From JBBQZL01 sp038207745 (GTDB taxonomy: Bacteria; Actinomycetota; Thermoleophilia; Solirubrobacterales; 70-9), in contig JBBQZL010000009.1 in assembly GCA_038207745.1 (NCBI GenBank), positions 1 through 25,389 on the forward strand: a stretch of 25,389 nucleotides of DNA. The letters are read 5' to 3'. Position 1 is the stretch's first letter, and each line of letters opens with the position of its first letter. This document shows, piece after piece, positions 14,976 through 22,892 of this stretch. A model generated the notes under the pieces. That model saw only the letters and a program-made list of their open reading frames with translations, was not told the origin of the DNA and made no database searches. The position numbers and the translations under genes were made by a program.

Positions 14976-16339
14976 CAATCTGCCTCCTCGGTTGCGTAGT
15001 AGACGTTCTTGACCTCGGTGTAGTAATCGGTCGCGTTTGGCCCGAGCTCCCGGCCTATGCCGGACTGCTTGAAGCCCCCGAAAGGCGTTGAGACCCGGAC
15101 CGAGCTGTTCGAGTTGATCGAGAGCACACCGGTGTCGATGGCCCGCGCCACCCTCAGCGCCCTGCCGCCGTCGCGGGTCCAGATCGAACCGGATAGCCCG
15201 TACTCGGTCTCGTTGGCGATCCGGACCGCCTCCTCCTCCCCATCGAAGGGGATCACACAGGCAACCGGGCCGAAGATCTCCTCCCGGGCTGCGCGGTCCG
15301 CATTGGACATCGGTGAGAGAACTGTCGGCGCGAACCAGTAGCCGGGTCCATCCGGAACACTGCCGCGGATCGCGACCGGGGCATCATCCGCGACGAACGA
15401 TGCGACCGACTCACGATGGGAAGCCGAGATCAGGGGACCCATCTCGGTCGATTCATCGAGCGGATCACCGACCCGCATCTGCGCCACGGTCGATTCCATA
15501 GCGGCCAGGAAGCGATCCACCTCCGATCGCTCGACCAGGATCCGCGAGCGTGCGCAGCAGTCCTGGCCCGCATTGTCGAAGACCGCATACGGGGCCGCGG
15601 CGGCGGCCTTCTCGATATCGGCATCGGCGAAGACGACGCTGGCCGACTTGCCGCCGAGCTCGAGGGTGACGCGCTTGATCGTCGCCGCCGCGCCGGCCGC
15701 GATCCCCCGGCCGACCTCGGTCGACCCGGTGAAGGCGATCTTGGCGATATCGGGGTGCTCGACCATCCTGCTTCCGCAGCTGCGCCCGGGCCCGGCGACC
15801 ACGTTCAGCACGCCCTCCGGCATTCCGGCGTCAAGTGCGATCTTCTCAAGCTCGAGCGCGGTCAGCGGCGTCAGCTCTGCGGGCTTGAGCACGATCGTGT
15901 TGCCGGCAGCCAGCGCCGGGGCGACCTTCCACGAGGCGATCGCAAGCGGAAAGTTCCATGGCACGATCAGACCGATCACGCCAAGCGGCTCACGGAAGGT
16001 GAAATCGACTCCCCCCGCGACCGGAATCGTCTGACCGAGCAGTCTCTCGGGCGCACCGGCGAAGTAGCGGAAGGTCTCGACGACCATCCCGATCTCGCCG
16101 CGCGCGCCGGTGATCGGCTTGCCGGCGTTCCTGGCCTCGAGCCTGGCGAGCTCCTCGAGCCGGCCCTCGACTCCATCGGCGACCCTGCGCATCAGCGTCG
16201 CGCGATCGGGCGGGCTCACCGCTCGCCAGGACGGGAAGGCGGCCTTTGCGCGCGCCACGGCGACATCGACATCCTCGACCCCCGCCCTCGGGATCTCCGC
16301 CATCACCTGTTCTGTCGCGGGTTCGATCACCGAGAGCAT
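14975..16339 (-). CDS. NAD(P)-dependent aldehyde dehydrogenase (PuuC/BetB-like)
   Basis: 454 residues, slightly short at the N-terminus relative to the ~480-500 usual for the family. It shows VPWNFPLAIASWKVAPALAAGNT, the cofactor motif FTGSTEVG, the general base Glu227 in LELGGKS, the nucleophile Cys261 in NAGQDCCARSR, and EEIFGPV and PFGGFKQSGIGRELG near the end. It would oxidise a (gamma-glutamylated) amino-aldehyde to the acid, as PuuC does in putrescine breakdown. Both ends are coupled to neighbours: its ATG shares one base with the hydrolase stop and its stop shares one base with the SDR start. Confidence 0.92.
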   Translation of the reverse strand: MLSVIEPATEQVMAEIPRAGVEDVDVAVARAKAAFPSWRAVSPPDRATLMRRVADGVEGRLEELARLEARNAGKPITGARGEIGMVVETFRYFAGAPERLLGQTIPVAGGVDFTFREPLGVIGLIVPWNFPLAIASWKVAPALAAGNTIVLKPAELTPLTALELEKIALDAGMPEGVLNVVAGPGRSCGSRMVEHPDIAKIAFTGSTEVGRGIAAGAAATIKRVTLELGGKSASVVFADADIEKAAAAAPYAVFDNAGQDCCARSRILVERSEVDRFLAAMESTVAQMRVGDPLDESTEMGPLISASHRESVASFVADDAPVAIRGSVPDGPGYWFAPTVLSPMSNADRAAREEIFGPVACVIPFDGEEEAVRIANETEYGLSGSIWTRDGGRALRVARAIDTGVLSINSNSSVRVSTPFGGFKQSGIGRELGPNATDYYTEVKNVYYATEEAD

Positions 16340-17070
16340 CAGGACCCCATCTTCGCACGGGCGGCTTCAACCAGAGCCGCGATCAGCGGGTCGTCGGCAT
16401 CCTCTTCGGGATGCCACTGAACGCCGAGCGCAAACGACCGATCCGGCACCTCAATCGCCTCGGCGATCAGATCGGGAACCGCGTATCCGGTCACCGCCAG
16501 CCCGTCTCCCATCCGGGCAAGCCCCTGATGGTGATGGGACTTGACCATGATCCGCTCAGCCCCCCAGAACGTCGCCACGCGTGAACCCTGGACGAGATCC
16601 ACCTCGTGCTCGTCGAAGCGACCGGGAATGCTCCTGTGGCGCTCGTGTCCGACCACGTCGGGCAGATGCTGCTCCAGGGTTCCCCCGGCCGCCACGTTGA
16701 TGATCTGGAACCCACGGCAGATTCCGAGCAGCGGCAGATCGCGTTCGAGTGCGGCGGCCGCCAGCGCGACCTCGAATGCATCACGATCGGGACGGTGGCC
16801 GATGGTCGTCGGGGCGGCATCCTGACCGTAGGTTGCCGGGTCGAGATCGGCACCGCCGGCGAGGATCAGTCCGTCGAGCCGGTCGAGCAGGCGATCCGGG
16901 TCCCCGGCCACCGCCTCGTCGGCCGGCAGAACTACCGCGACGCCCCCCGCCTTCTGAACGTTCAGCGCGTATCCACGGGGGGCGAGGTCCGCAAGTTGAT
17001 CCCATGCGCCCCACCGCGCCGGCTCGATGGCCGCCGTAACCCCGATCACGCAGGCGCCGCGAGCACCCAC
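16339..17070 (-). CDS. puuD: Gamma-glutamyl amide hydrolase (PuuD-like, class-I amidotransferase fold)
   Basis: 243 residues. The class-I glutamine amidotransferase-like fold (peptidase C26) has the nucleophile elbow LLGICRGFQ (Cys118), the oxyanion-side LILAGGADLDP, and the His/Glu pair in VQWHPEED (His220, Glu222), plus KSHHHQG, typical of PuuD. It hydrolyses the gamma-glutamyl amide bond, releasing glutamate from the oxidised product. GTG at 17070 shares a base with the stop of the glutamine-synthetase-like gene (TAGTG) and gives the correct family N-terminus. An ATG further upstream lies inside that gene and is not needed. Confidence 0.88.
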   Translation of the reverse strand: MGARGACVIGVTAAIEPARWGAWDQLADLAPRGYALNVQKAGGVAVVLPADEAVAGDPDRLLDRLDGLILAGGADLDPATYGQDAAPTTIGHRPDRDAFEVALAAAALERDLPLLGICRGFQIINVAAGGTLEQHLPDVVGHERHRSIPGRFDEHEVDLVQGSRVATFWGAERIMVKSHHHQGLARMGDGLAVTGYAVPDLIAEAIEVPDRSFALGVQWHPEEDADDPLIAALVEAARAKMGS

Positions 17071-18398
17071 TAGAGCCGCTCGAAACCCCGGAAGCGCTCC
17101 CAATCGGTGACCGCCGCCTCGAAGGTCTCGATCTCGAACTCGGCGCGATGGACGTAGTGGCGAACCATCTCCTCGCCGAAAGCCTCGTTTGCGATCTGGC
17201 TGTCCCTGAACAGATCACGCGCCGTGTACATGTTCGACGGCACCTTCTCCGCGCCAGAGGTGTAGGCATTGCCCTCGCACGGGGGCGGGAGCGGGAGCGC
17301 GTTGTCGACGCCGTGCAGTCCGGCGGCGATCATCGCGCTGATCGCCAGATACGGGTTGACGTCGGCGCCGGGCAGCCTGTTCTCGACCCGCAACCCCTCA
17401 CCGTGGCCGACAACCCGGAACGAGCAGGTCCGGTTGTCCTCTCCCCAGGTCACCGAGGTTGGGGCGAATGAGCCCTCGGCGAAGCGCTTGTACGAGTTGA
17501 TGTGCGGCGCGTAGATCAACGTCATCTCGCGCAGGCAGGCAAGTTGCCCGGCGATGAAATGATCAAACATCCGCTGATCGGCTGCAAAGGCGTTCCTACC
17601 GTCCCGATCCGCGAGCGAGAGGTGGATGTGACAGGAGTTGCCCTCTCGCTCGTCCCACTTCGCCATGAATGTGATCGAGCACTCCTCCTGCGAGGCGATC
17701 TCCTTTGCGCCGGTCTTGTAGATCACGTGCTGATCCGCTGTCTTGAGCGCGTCCTCGTACCGGAAGTTGACCTCGTGCTGGCCCAGATTGCACTCCCCCT
17801 TTGAGTTCTCGACCACCATTTCGGCGGCGCCCATCTCGTTGCGGATCCGGCGTATCAGCGGCTCCACCCGGGCGCTGCCGAGCAGCGAGTAATCGATGTT
17901 GTAGAGGTTGGCGGGCTCGAGGTCGCGGAAACCGCGCTTCCAGGCATCCTCATATGTGTTTCGGAAGACGATGAACTCGAGTTCCGTCGCCGCATTTGGG
18001 ATCAACCCGCGCTCCTCCAGCCGGTCGAGCTGGCGGCGGAGGATCTGCCTCGGTGAGGCGATGACCGGTTCCCCGTCCAGCCATGCGACATCCGCCATCA
18101 GGAGGACCGTGCCCTCGTGCCACGGGATCGGCCGCAGGGTCGAGATGTCGGGATTCATCTCGAAGTCCCCATAGCCCTTCTCCCACGAGGTCATCTCATA
18201 GCCGCCCACCGTCTCCATGTCAGCGTCGACGGTGAGCAGGTAATTGCATCCCTCGGCGCCGTTCGCGAGCACCTCGTCGAGGAAGTGCGTTGCGGCCAGC
18301 CGTTTGCCCTGGAGCCGTCCCTCCATATCGGCAATCGCGAGGAGCACGGTGTCGACCGTACCCTCCGCGACTGCCGTGCGCAGCTCGTCCAGCTCCAC
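17070..18398 (-). CDS. Glutamine synthetase-like gamma-glutamyl amine ligase (PuuA/GlnA3/GlnA4-type)
   Basis: 442 residues with the glutamine synthetase catalytic barrel: TELEFIVF, AAEMVVENSKGECNLGQHEVNF, the ATP/His segment NSCHIHLSL, WGEDNRTCSFRVVGHGEGLRVENRLPGADVNPYLA. The N-terminal segment lacks the DGSS motif whose Asp binds ammonium in assimilatory enzymes and has GGYEMTSWEKGYGDFE there. This argues for ligation of glutamate to an organic amine, as in PuuA or Streptomyces GlnA3/GlnA4. Adjacent permease, PuuD-like hydrolase and aldehyde dehydrogenase support this. GTG 18398 starts one base after the permease stop. An ATG at 18491 would give a long unconserved head overlapping the permease gene. 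The true amine (polyamine, ethanolamine or another) is unknown. Confidence 0.9.
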   Translation of the reverse strand: MELDELRTAVAEGTVDTVLLAIADMEGRLQGKRLAATHFLDEVLANGAEGCNYLLTVDADMETVGGYEMTSWEKGYGDFEMNPDISTLRPIPWHEGTVLLMADVAWLDGEPVIASPRQILRRQLDRLEERGLIPNAATELEFIVFRNTYEDAWKRGFRDLEPANLYNIDYSLLGSARVEPLIRRIRNEMGAAEMVVENSKGECNLGQHEVNFRYEDALKTADQHVIYKTGAKEIASQEECSITFMAKWDEREGNSCHIHLSLADRDGRNAFAADQRMFDHFIAGQLACLREMTLIYAPHINSYKRFAEGSFAPTSVTWGEDNRTCSFRVVGHGEGLRVENRLPGADVNPYLAISAMIAAGLHGVDNALPLPPPCEGNAYTSGAEKVPSNMYTARDLFRDSQIANEAFGEEMVRHYVHRAEFEIETFEAAVTDWERFRGFERL

Positions 18399-18399
18399 C

Positions 18400-20097
18400 T
18401 CAGGTACCGGGCGTGCCCGGATGTGGAGGATCGACCGGGCCTGTCGGGGATGGCGGATCGCCTCCGCCTCCGTCCCCTCCGGCCATCTCACCCGCGTCGA
18501 TCACGCGGCCGGTGTCATCGGTCTGGACCTGACGGATCGGCCCGGTGAAGTGATTCTTCGCCGAGATCTGCCACCAGAGCCCGACTGCGATGATCACAAT
18601 CAGCACCGTGACCGGCGCGTAGTTGAAGTACTTGATGTCGAAGGCGCTGTCCCACGGCACCGAGACCGGCGCGGTCGGGAGGCTGAAGATGATCACGCAG
18701 ATGATTACCCAGACAAATGCGATCGGGTTGACCCACTTGTACTTCTTGCCAAGCGTCCACGGCCCGGGCACGAAATCGTCGCCCTTCCGCCAGCGCAGAT
18801 AGACCGGGATCACATAGGCGATATAGAGGCCGATCACAGCGATTGAAACCACGGCATTGAATGCAAAGGCGATCCCGTCCGTGTCACCGATCAGCGCCGG
18901 AAGTGTGATCACCAGGGCGCAGGCGGCCATGAAAAGAACCGAGAGGTACGGGATCCGGTGATGGTTGAGCTTGGTCCATTGCCGGTGCCCCGGAACAGCC
19001 CGGTCACGCGAGAATGCGTAGCACATGCGCGACGAGCTGGTCAGGCAGGCCATACCGCAAAACAGCTGACCGATCGTGGCGATGATCAGGACCATTTTCG
19101 CCGCCCATGACGAGAGCGCCAATGTCAGGATCGACGATGCGGTGCCAATTCCAAACAGCGCCCCGTCCTCGGTCCCGTTCACCGCCCCAACCAGATTGTC
19201 GGAGACTGCAAAGGTGATCGCCAGCAGAACCAGCCACCCGATCGTTCCGGCCCAGAAGACCGAGCGCCAGACTCCCTTGGCCGCGCCAAGCGCGGCCCCC
19301 TTGGTTTCCTCGCTGATATGTGCAGATGCGTCGTAGCCGGTCTGCGTGTACATCGTCAGCAGGAACCCAAGCGGCAGGATGTAGAACCAGAACGCCATGC
19401 CGGTCGAGGATCCATTGAACAGTCCGGTGTTATTGAAGGTCTGCGTGAAGACGAAGTCGAGGCTTGCGTGGTGGGCCGGTACGAAGATCAACAACCCGAT
19501 GATGACCGCGACACCAAACACGTGCCACCAGACCGAGACGTTGTTGAATCGCGCCACCAGCGGTGAGGAGAAGATGTTGAACAGCGAGTGGAACGCGAGG
19601 ATGATCACGAACAGCCCGAATGTCTCGGTCAAAAAGTGATCGGCATCGCCAAAGTTGACGAAACCAAGATCGAGACCGTAGAGCTGAAGGACCGTGTTCA
19701 GGAAGGCCGCCGATCCATAGACCACCGATGCCGTTACGCCGACCAGACCGATCAGGTTGAACCAGCCGGTGAACCAGCCCCAGGTCTTGCCACCGAGATC
19801 CGACGCCCAGTAGTAGATGCCGCCCGCGGTGGGATATTTAGAGACCAGCTCCGACATCGAGAAGGCAACAAACAGGATCAACCCGCAGATGATCGGCCAG
19901 CCCCATGAGATTGCTATCGGCCCGCCTGCGTTCCAGGCAAATTGATAGGTCGTGAAGCAGCCGGCGAGCACCGAGATTATCGTGAACGAGATCGCGAAGT
20001 TCGAGAATGAACTCCACGCCCGATCAAGCGACTGCTTGTAACCCAGTTCGGCCAGACGCTGCTCGTCTGTCGTCTGCACCTGGGACGAATCCGTCAT
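18400..20097 (-). CDS. APC superfamily amino acid/amine permease
   Basis: 565 residues with about 12-14 hydrophobic helices. The APC signature near the start is LGYKQSLDRAWSSFSNFAIS, with FTTYQFAWNAGGP and SMSELVSKYPTAGGIYYWAS, the pattern of the ACT/GABA-permease branch. Midway are TGYDASAHISEETKGA and SSSRMCYAFSRDRAVPG. The C-terminal tail is cytoplasmic and Gly/Pro-rich. As the first gene of the operon it probably imports the amine that the next enzyme gamma-glutamylates, comparable to PuuP. ATG 20097 has TTGGAGGG 4 bases upstream. The frame is open for a further 142 codons, but that stretch overlaps the 3' end of the preceding gene's other frame and is not coding here. Confidence 0.9.
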   Translation of the reverse strand: MTDSSQVQTTDEQRLAELGYKQSLDRAWSSFSNFAISFTIISVLAGCFTTYQFAWNAGGPIAISWGWPIICGLILFVAFSMSELVSKYPTAGGIYYWASDLGGKTWGWFTGWFNLIGLVGVTASVVYGSAAFLNTVLQLYGLDLGFVNFGDADHFLTETFGLFVIILAFHSLFNIFSSPLVARFNNVSVWWHVFGVAVIIGLLIFVPAHHASLDFVFTQTFNNTGLFNGSSTGMAFWFYILPLGFLLTMYTQTGYDASAHISEETKGAALGAAKGVWRSVFWAGTIGWLVLLAITFAVSDNLVGAVNGTEDGALFGIGTASSILTLALSSWAAKMVLIIATIGQLFCGMACLTSSSRMCYAFSRDRAVPGHRQWTKLNHHRIPYLSVLFMAACALVITLPALIGDTDGIAFAFNAVVSIAVIGLYIAYVIPVYLRWRKGDDFVPGPWTLGKKYKWVNPIAFVWVIICVIIFSLPTAPVSVPWDSAFDIKYFNYAPVTVLIVIIAVGLWWQISAKNHFTGPIRQVQTDDTGRVIDAGEMAGGDGGGGDPPSPTGPVDPPHPGTPGT

Positions 20098-20119
20098 GCA
20101 ACCCTCCAATTGTCGAACA

Positions 20120-20144
20120 CAGACACCTTCTCCGGCCAGACACC
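20120..20144. repeat. Direct repeat CAGACACC x2 upstream of permease operon
   Basis: The octamer CAGACACC occurs at 20120-20127 and 20137-20144 (17-base period) within the 103-base gap before the permease operon, 23-47 bases from its ATG. Two copies a helical turn and a half apart could bind a regulator, but chance is possible at this length. Confidence 0.3.
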
Positions 20145-20188
20145 CCCGATGCCGCCCGGCTCTCCTCGGTGGCGAGCTTAGGCGCAGG

Positions 20189-20202
20189 GACGGACGTCCG
20201 TC
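20189..20202. promoter_or_regulatory. 14-bp perfect palindrome upstream of gamma-glutamylation operon
   Basis: GACGGACGTCCGTC is a perfect dyad overlapping the stop codon of the GT4 gene (20201) and lying about 92 bases before the permease ATG (20097). It has no loop, so it is more like an operator for a dimeric repressor (TetR or GntR class) than a terminator. No regulator gene is in the window. Confidence 0.4.
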
Positions 20203-21421
20203 AAGTGGAGATTTCCGGAATTGCCTGTGCGCGCGCCCCTTCGGCGTCGCAAACCTCGCGGTAGAGCGAGGCTGTGCGCTCGGCGACATCGACCCAATCG
20301 AATCGCCGGATGTGCTCGAGACCGTCGGTGACGAGCCGCTGGCCGAGCTCCTCGTCACCGAGAACCTTGATCGCAACCTCGGCGAGAGCCTCGGGATCGC
20401 GGGGGTGGAAGGTCCACCCGGCGCCCTCCGGGGGGACGACCTCACGGAGGCCACCGGTGTCTGCAACCACACACGGGCAACCCGATGCCATCGCTTCCAG
20501 CGCAACGAGGCCAAAGGGTTCATAGATCGACGGGACCACTGTCAGGTCGGCGATCTTGTAGAGCGAGTGGAGGACGTCGTCGCCGATCCAGCCCACAAAG
20601 GTGCCGTGGTCCATAAGCCCGAGTTCCTCTGCCTGGCGGCGAAGTTCGGCCTCGTGCGTCCCCGAGCCGGCGATCAGAAAGCGCGTCTCTGGGATCGCCT
20701 CGATCACCGTCGGCAACGCCTCGAGGGCGAGCTGGAAGCCCTTCTCGTAGACGAGGCGCCCGACCAGCAGCATCAGCTTCTCGTCCGGCGCGGCAAATTC
20801 GGCACGCAACCTGGTCAGCTCGGCCTCGTTTGAAGGTTGGAGGTCGTCAGGATCGATGCCGTTCGGGATCACCAGAATCCGGTCATCCTCGACTCCGAAG
20901 ATGTCTGCGATCTGCTCCTTCATGTAGACGGAGCAGGCGACCACCCGATCAGATCTGTTGGTGATCCAGCGCTCGACGCCATGGATGTAGGACTGCGGAT
21001 GCTTGTCGACCCAGCCCTGGTGGCGACCGTGCTCGGTGGCGTGGATGGTTGTGATCAGCGGAGCGTTGAAGCGCTTCGCGAGATGGTCGCATGCGTTCGC
21101 GACCAGCCAGTCGTGGCAGTGGACCAGGTCGAACTCGTACCGATCGCCCAGCTCAACGCCGGCGGCCAGCATGTCGGAGTTCATCCGCTCGACCCAGGTG
21201 ACGAACTCGCCGAGGTCGGTTGGTCGCCTCGGCTCTCGGATTCGATGGATGTTGACTCCGCCTGCCTGCTCCTCGGCCGGTGACTCCTCCCCACCTCGGG
21301 TGAGCACGTGGACCTCGACGCCAAAACCCACCAACGCCTCCGAGAGCTTGCGGACATGGCGTGCCAGACCGCCTTCGATGAGCGGTGGGTACTCCCAGGA
21401 GAGGATGAGGACGCGGGTCAC
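20201..21421 (-). CDS. GT4 glucosyltransferase (glycogen synthase/Rv3032-like)
   Basis: 406 residues, GT-B fold. The N-terminal domain begins LILSWEYPPLIEGGLARHV, the nucleotide-sugar synthase glycine loop, and has LVHCHDWL and TIHATEHGRHQ. The C-terminal domain has LVGRLVYEKGF and the E-x7-E region EPFGLVALEAMASGCPCVV. It would extend an alpha-1,4-glucan from a nucleotide glucose in the cytoplasm. The start is GTG 21421, 28 bases after the GH57 stop, with no clear Shine-Dalgarno. The gene order methyltransferase, GH57, GT4 is that of Rv3030-Rv3032, where Rv3032 elongates methylglucose lipopolysaccharide. Plain glycogen synthesis remains possible. Confidence 0.88.
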   Translation of the reverse strand: MTRVLILSWEYPPLIEGGLARHVRKLSEALVGFGVEVHVLTRGGEESPAEEQAGGVNIHRIREPRRPTDLGEFVTWVERMNSDMLAAGVELGDRYEFDLVHCHDWLVANACDHLAKRFNAPLITTIHATEHGRHQGWVDKHPQSYIHGVERWITNRSDRVVACSVYMKEQIADIFGVEDDRILVIPNGIDPDDLQPSNEAELTRLRAEFAAPDEKLMLLVGRLVYEKGFQLALEALPTVIEAIPETRFLIAGSGTHEAELRRQAEELGLMDHGTFVGWIGDDVLHSLYKIADLTVVPSIYEPFGLVALEAMASGCPCVVADTGGLREVVPPEGAGWTFHPRDPEALAEVAIKVLGDEELGQRLVTDGLEHIRRFDWVDVAERTASLYREVCDAEGARAQAIPEIST

Positions 21422-21449
21422 GGTCGGGTCGGTTTCGAAGGGCTTCAGA

Positions 21450-22892
21450 CTAGGGGGCGAGCAGAGGCGAAATGGACAGTTGTGGCGCCAGAGAACGCAT
21501 CTGCGGCTCGGGTTTCACCTCTGAGTCTAGGGCTTCGAGCATTGCCTCCGCATGGCTGATCGCGCGCAGGTAGGCGTAATCCCCGGCCCCACCGCGACCG
21601 TCGAGGAAGGCCCAGTCGCTCGATTGGATCGCCAGAAGCTCACGGGTGGCCCGCGCCGCGCGTTCCGGATCGATGCCCCGGCGAACCGCACGCAGCAGCC
21701 TCAGCTCGGATCGCCGGGCGCCCCAGGCGAGATCGGCAACCAGAGGGGAATCCCAGGTCCGGAAGTCCTGCTCCTCCCCCCAGGTGGATGCCTTGAGTTC
21801 TGTTTCGCGGGTGGGATGGTCGGTGACCGCCTGGTCGAGAGTCACCATCCGGAGTTCGGAATCCCCTGCGAGGTGAACCACCTCGGCAAGCCATTCCGGT
21901 CCCTCGGACCACCAATGGCCCAGCAGCTCGGTGTCGATCGCAAAGACGATCAGGCCGCGGCGGCCTCGCTCCGCGGCGAATGCGCGCAGCCGATCGGCGG
22001 CGGAACGGATGAACTCGGCGGCCTGGCGACGTGCCGCGACGAGCCCCGCCTCCGGGTCATAGGGACCACCACCGACGCGCCAGATCCGTGTACCCCGCCA
22101 CGACTTGCCGGCGAACTGCGTGTATTCGGGGTCCGCCGGATAACCGTCGCTCGCCCACATCCACTGGACCGCATCCCAATCGATTGTGAAGGCGACAGGC
22201 CCCGACGTGGTCGCCACGGGAACCATCGCCTCGGTCCCCTCCTCATGCCTGTTCTGGCTGGTGCAGAACCAGCGGACGCCGTGCTCTTCGAGTCGTGCCT
22301 CGATTCCGGGCGCGTAAGCGCACTCGGGCAGCCAGAAGCCTCCTCCCCAATCAAAGCGACGTCGGTGCGACCGGACGCCGGCATCGACCTGCAGATCGAG
22401 CCCCTCCCTGGTTGCCAGCAACGGCAGGATCGCGTGGGTTGCGGCCGAGGTCGCCACGGCTATCCGTCCCTCCTCCGCCGCACTCTGGAACGCCCGCAGG
22501 GGATTGCCTCCGACCCGATCGAGCAGCTCCAGGACGCGGTGATACCTCGCTGCCTCGGCCTTCGCTGCGCGCCTGCACTCCGGTGGGACCTCGCCGGCAT
22601 CGGCCTCCGCGCTGCCGATCCGGTACCGGACCAGAAACTCGCGAAGCCGCCGCTGGGTACCAGCGTCCTCGAGCTGGTCTGCGAGGACCGGCGTCAGGGT
22701 CATGGTCAGGTTCTGCGCGTGTTCGAGAACCGGCAGGTATGACCGGATCACCCCGTCGAACAGCCACTCCTCACCGAATGGGTAGGTCCCGAATCCCTCG
22801 ACATACGGCATGTGACTGTGTAAAACGATCGCGAGGTCCCCGACCCCCCCGCCGCCGTCCTGATCCGCGCGAGGCGGGTCTGCCTCAGGCAT
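21450..22892 (-). CDS. GH57 1,4-alpha-glucan branching enzyme
   Basis: 480 residues, similar to but somewhat shorter than the mycobacterial homologue. Family GH57 motifs are visible: IVLHSHMPYV (about 22-31), the nucleophile Glu190 in WLPECAYAPG, and the acid/base Asp320 in FAIDTELLGHWWSEGP. A helical C-terminal (DUF1957) part contains the SSDWAF-type segment. It transfers alpha-1,4 chains to make alpha-1,6 branches. The ATG overlaps the methyltransferase stop by 8 bases, and the GT4 elongation enzyme follows after 28 bases, so elongation and branching are made together. Confidence 0.92.
   Translation of the reverse strand: MPEADPPRADQDGGGGVGDLAIVLHSHMPYVEGFGTYPFGEEWLFDGVIRSYLPVLEHAQNLTMTLTPVLADQLEDAGTQRRLREFLVRYRIGSAEADAGEVPPECRRAAKAEAARYHRVLELLDRVGGNPLRAFQSAAEEGRIAVATSAATHAILPLLATREGLDLQVDAGVRSHRRRFDWGGGFWLPECAYAPGIEARLEEHGVRWFCTSQNRHEEGTEAMVPVATTSGPVAFTIDWDAVQWMWASDGYPADPEYTQFAGKSWRGTRIWRVGGGPYDPEAGLVAARRQAAEFIRSAADRLRAFAAERGRRGLIVFAIDTELLGHWWSEGPEWLAEVVHLAGDSELRMVTLDQAVTDHPTRETELKASTWGEEQDFRTWDSPLVADLAWGARRSELRLLRAVRRGIDPERAARATRELLAIQSSDWAFLDGRGGAGDYAYLRAISHAEAMLEALDSEVKPEPQMRSLAPQLSISPLLAP

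Noticed and set aside
15416..16420. A 334-codon plus-strand frame opposite the aldehyde dehydrogenase
   Set aside because: It is a shadow of a gene with complete ALDH active-site motifs. Its composition is Arg/Asp/Gly/His-rich and no domain is seen.
20098..20523. A 142-residue N-terminal extension of the permease
   Set aside because: It overlaps the GT4 coding region in another frame and is Arg/Ser/Pro-rich. The permease has a strong Shine-Dalgarno at ATG 20097.
21552..22742. A 396-codon plus-strand frame opposite the GH57 gene
   Set aside because: It is the complement of a clearly conserved GH57 enzyme with both catalytic motifs. The frame is open only because of the GC bias.
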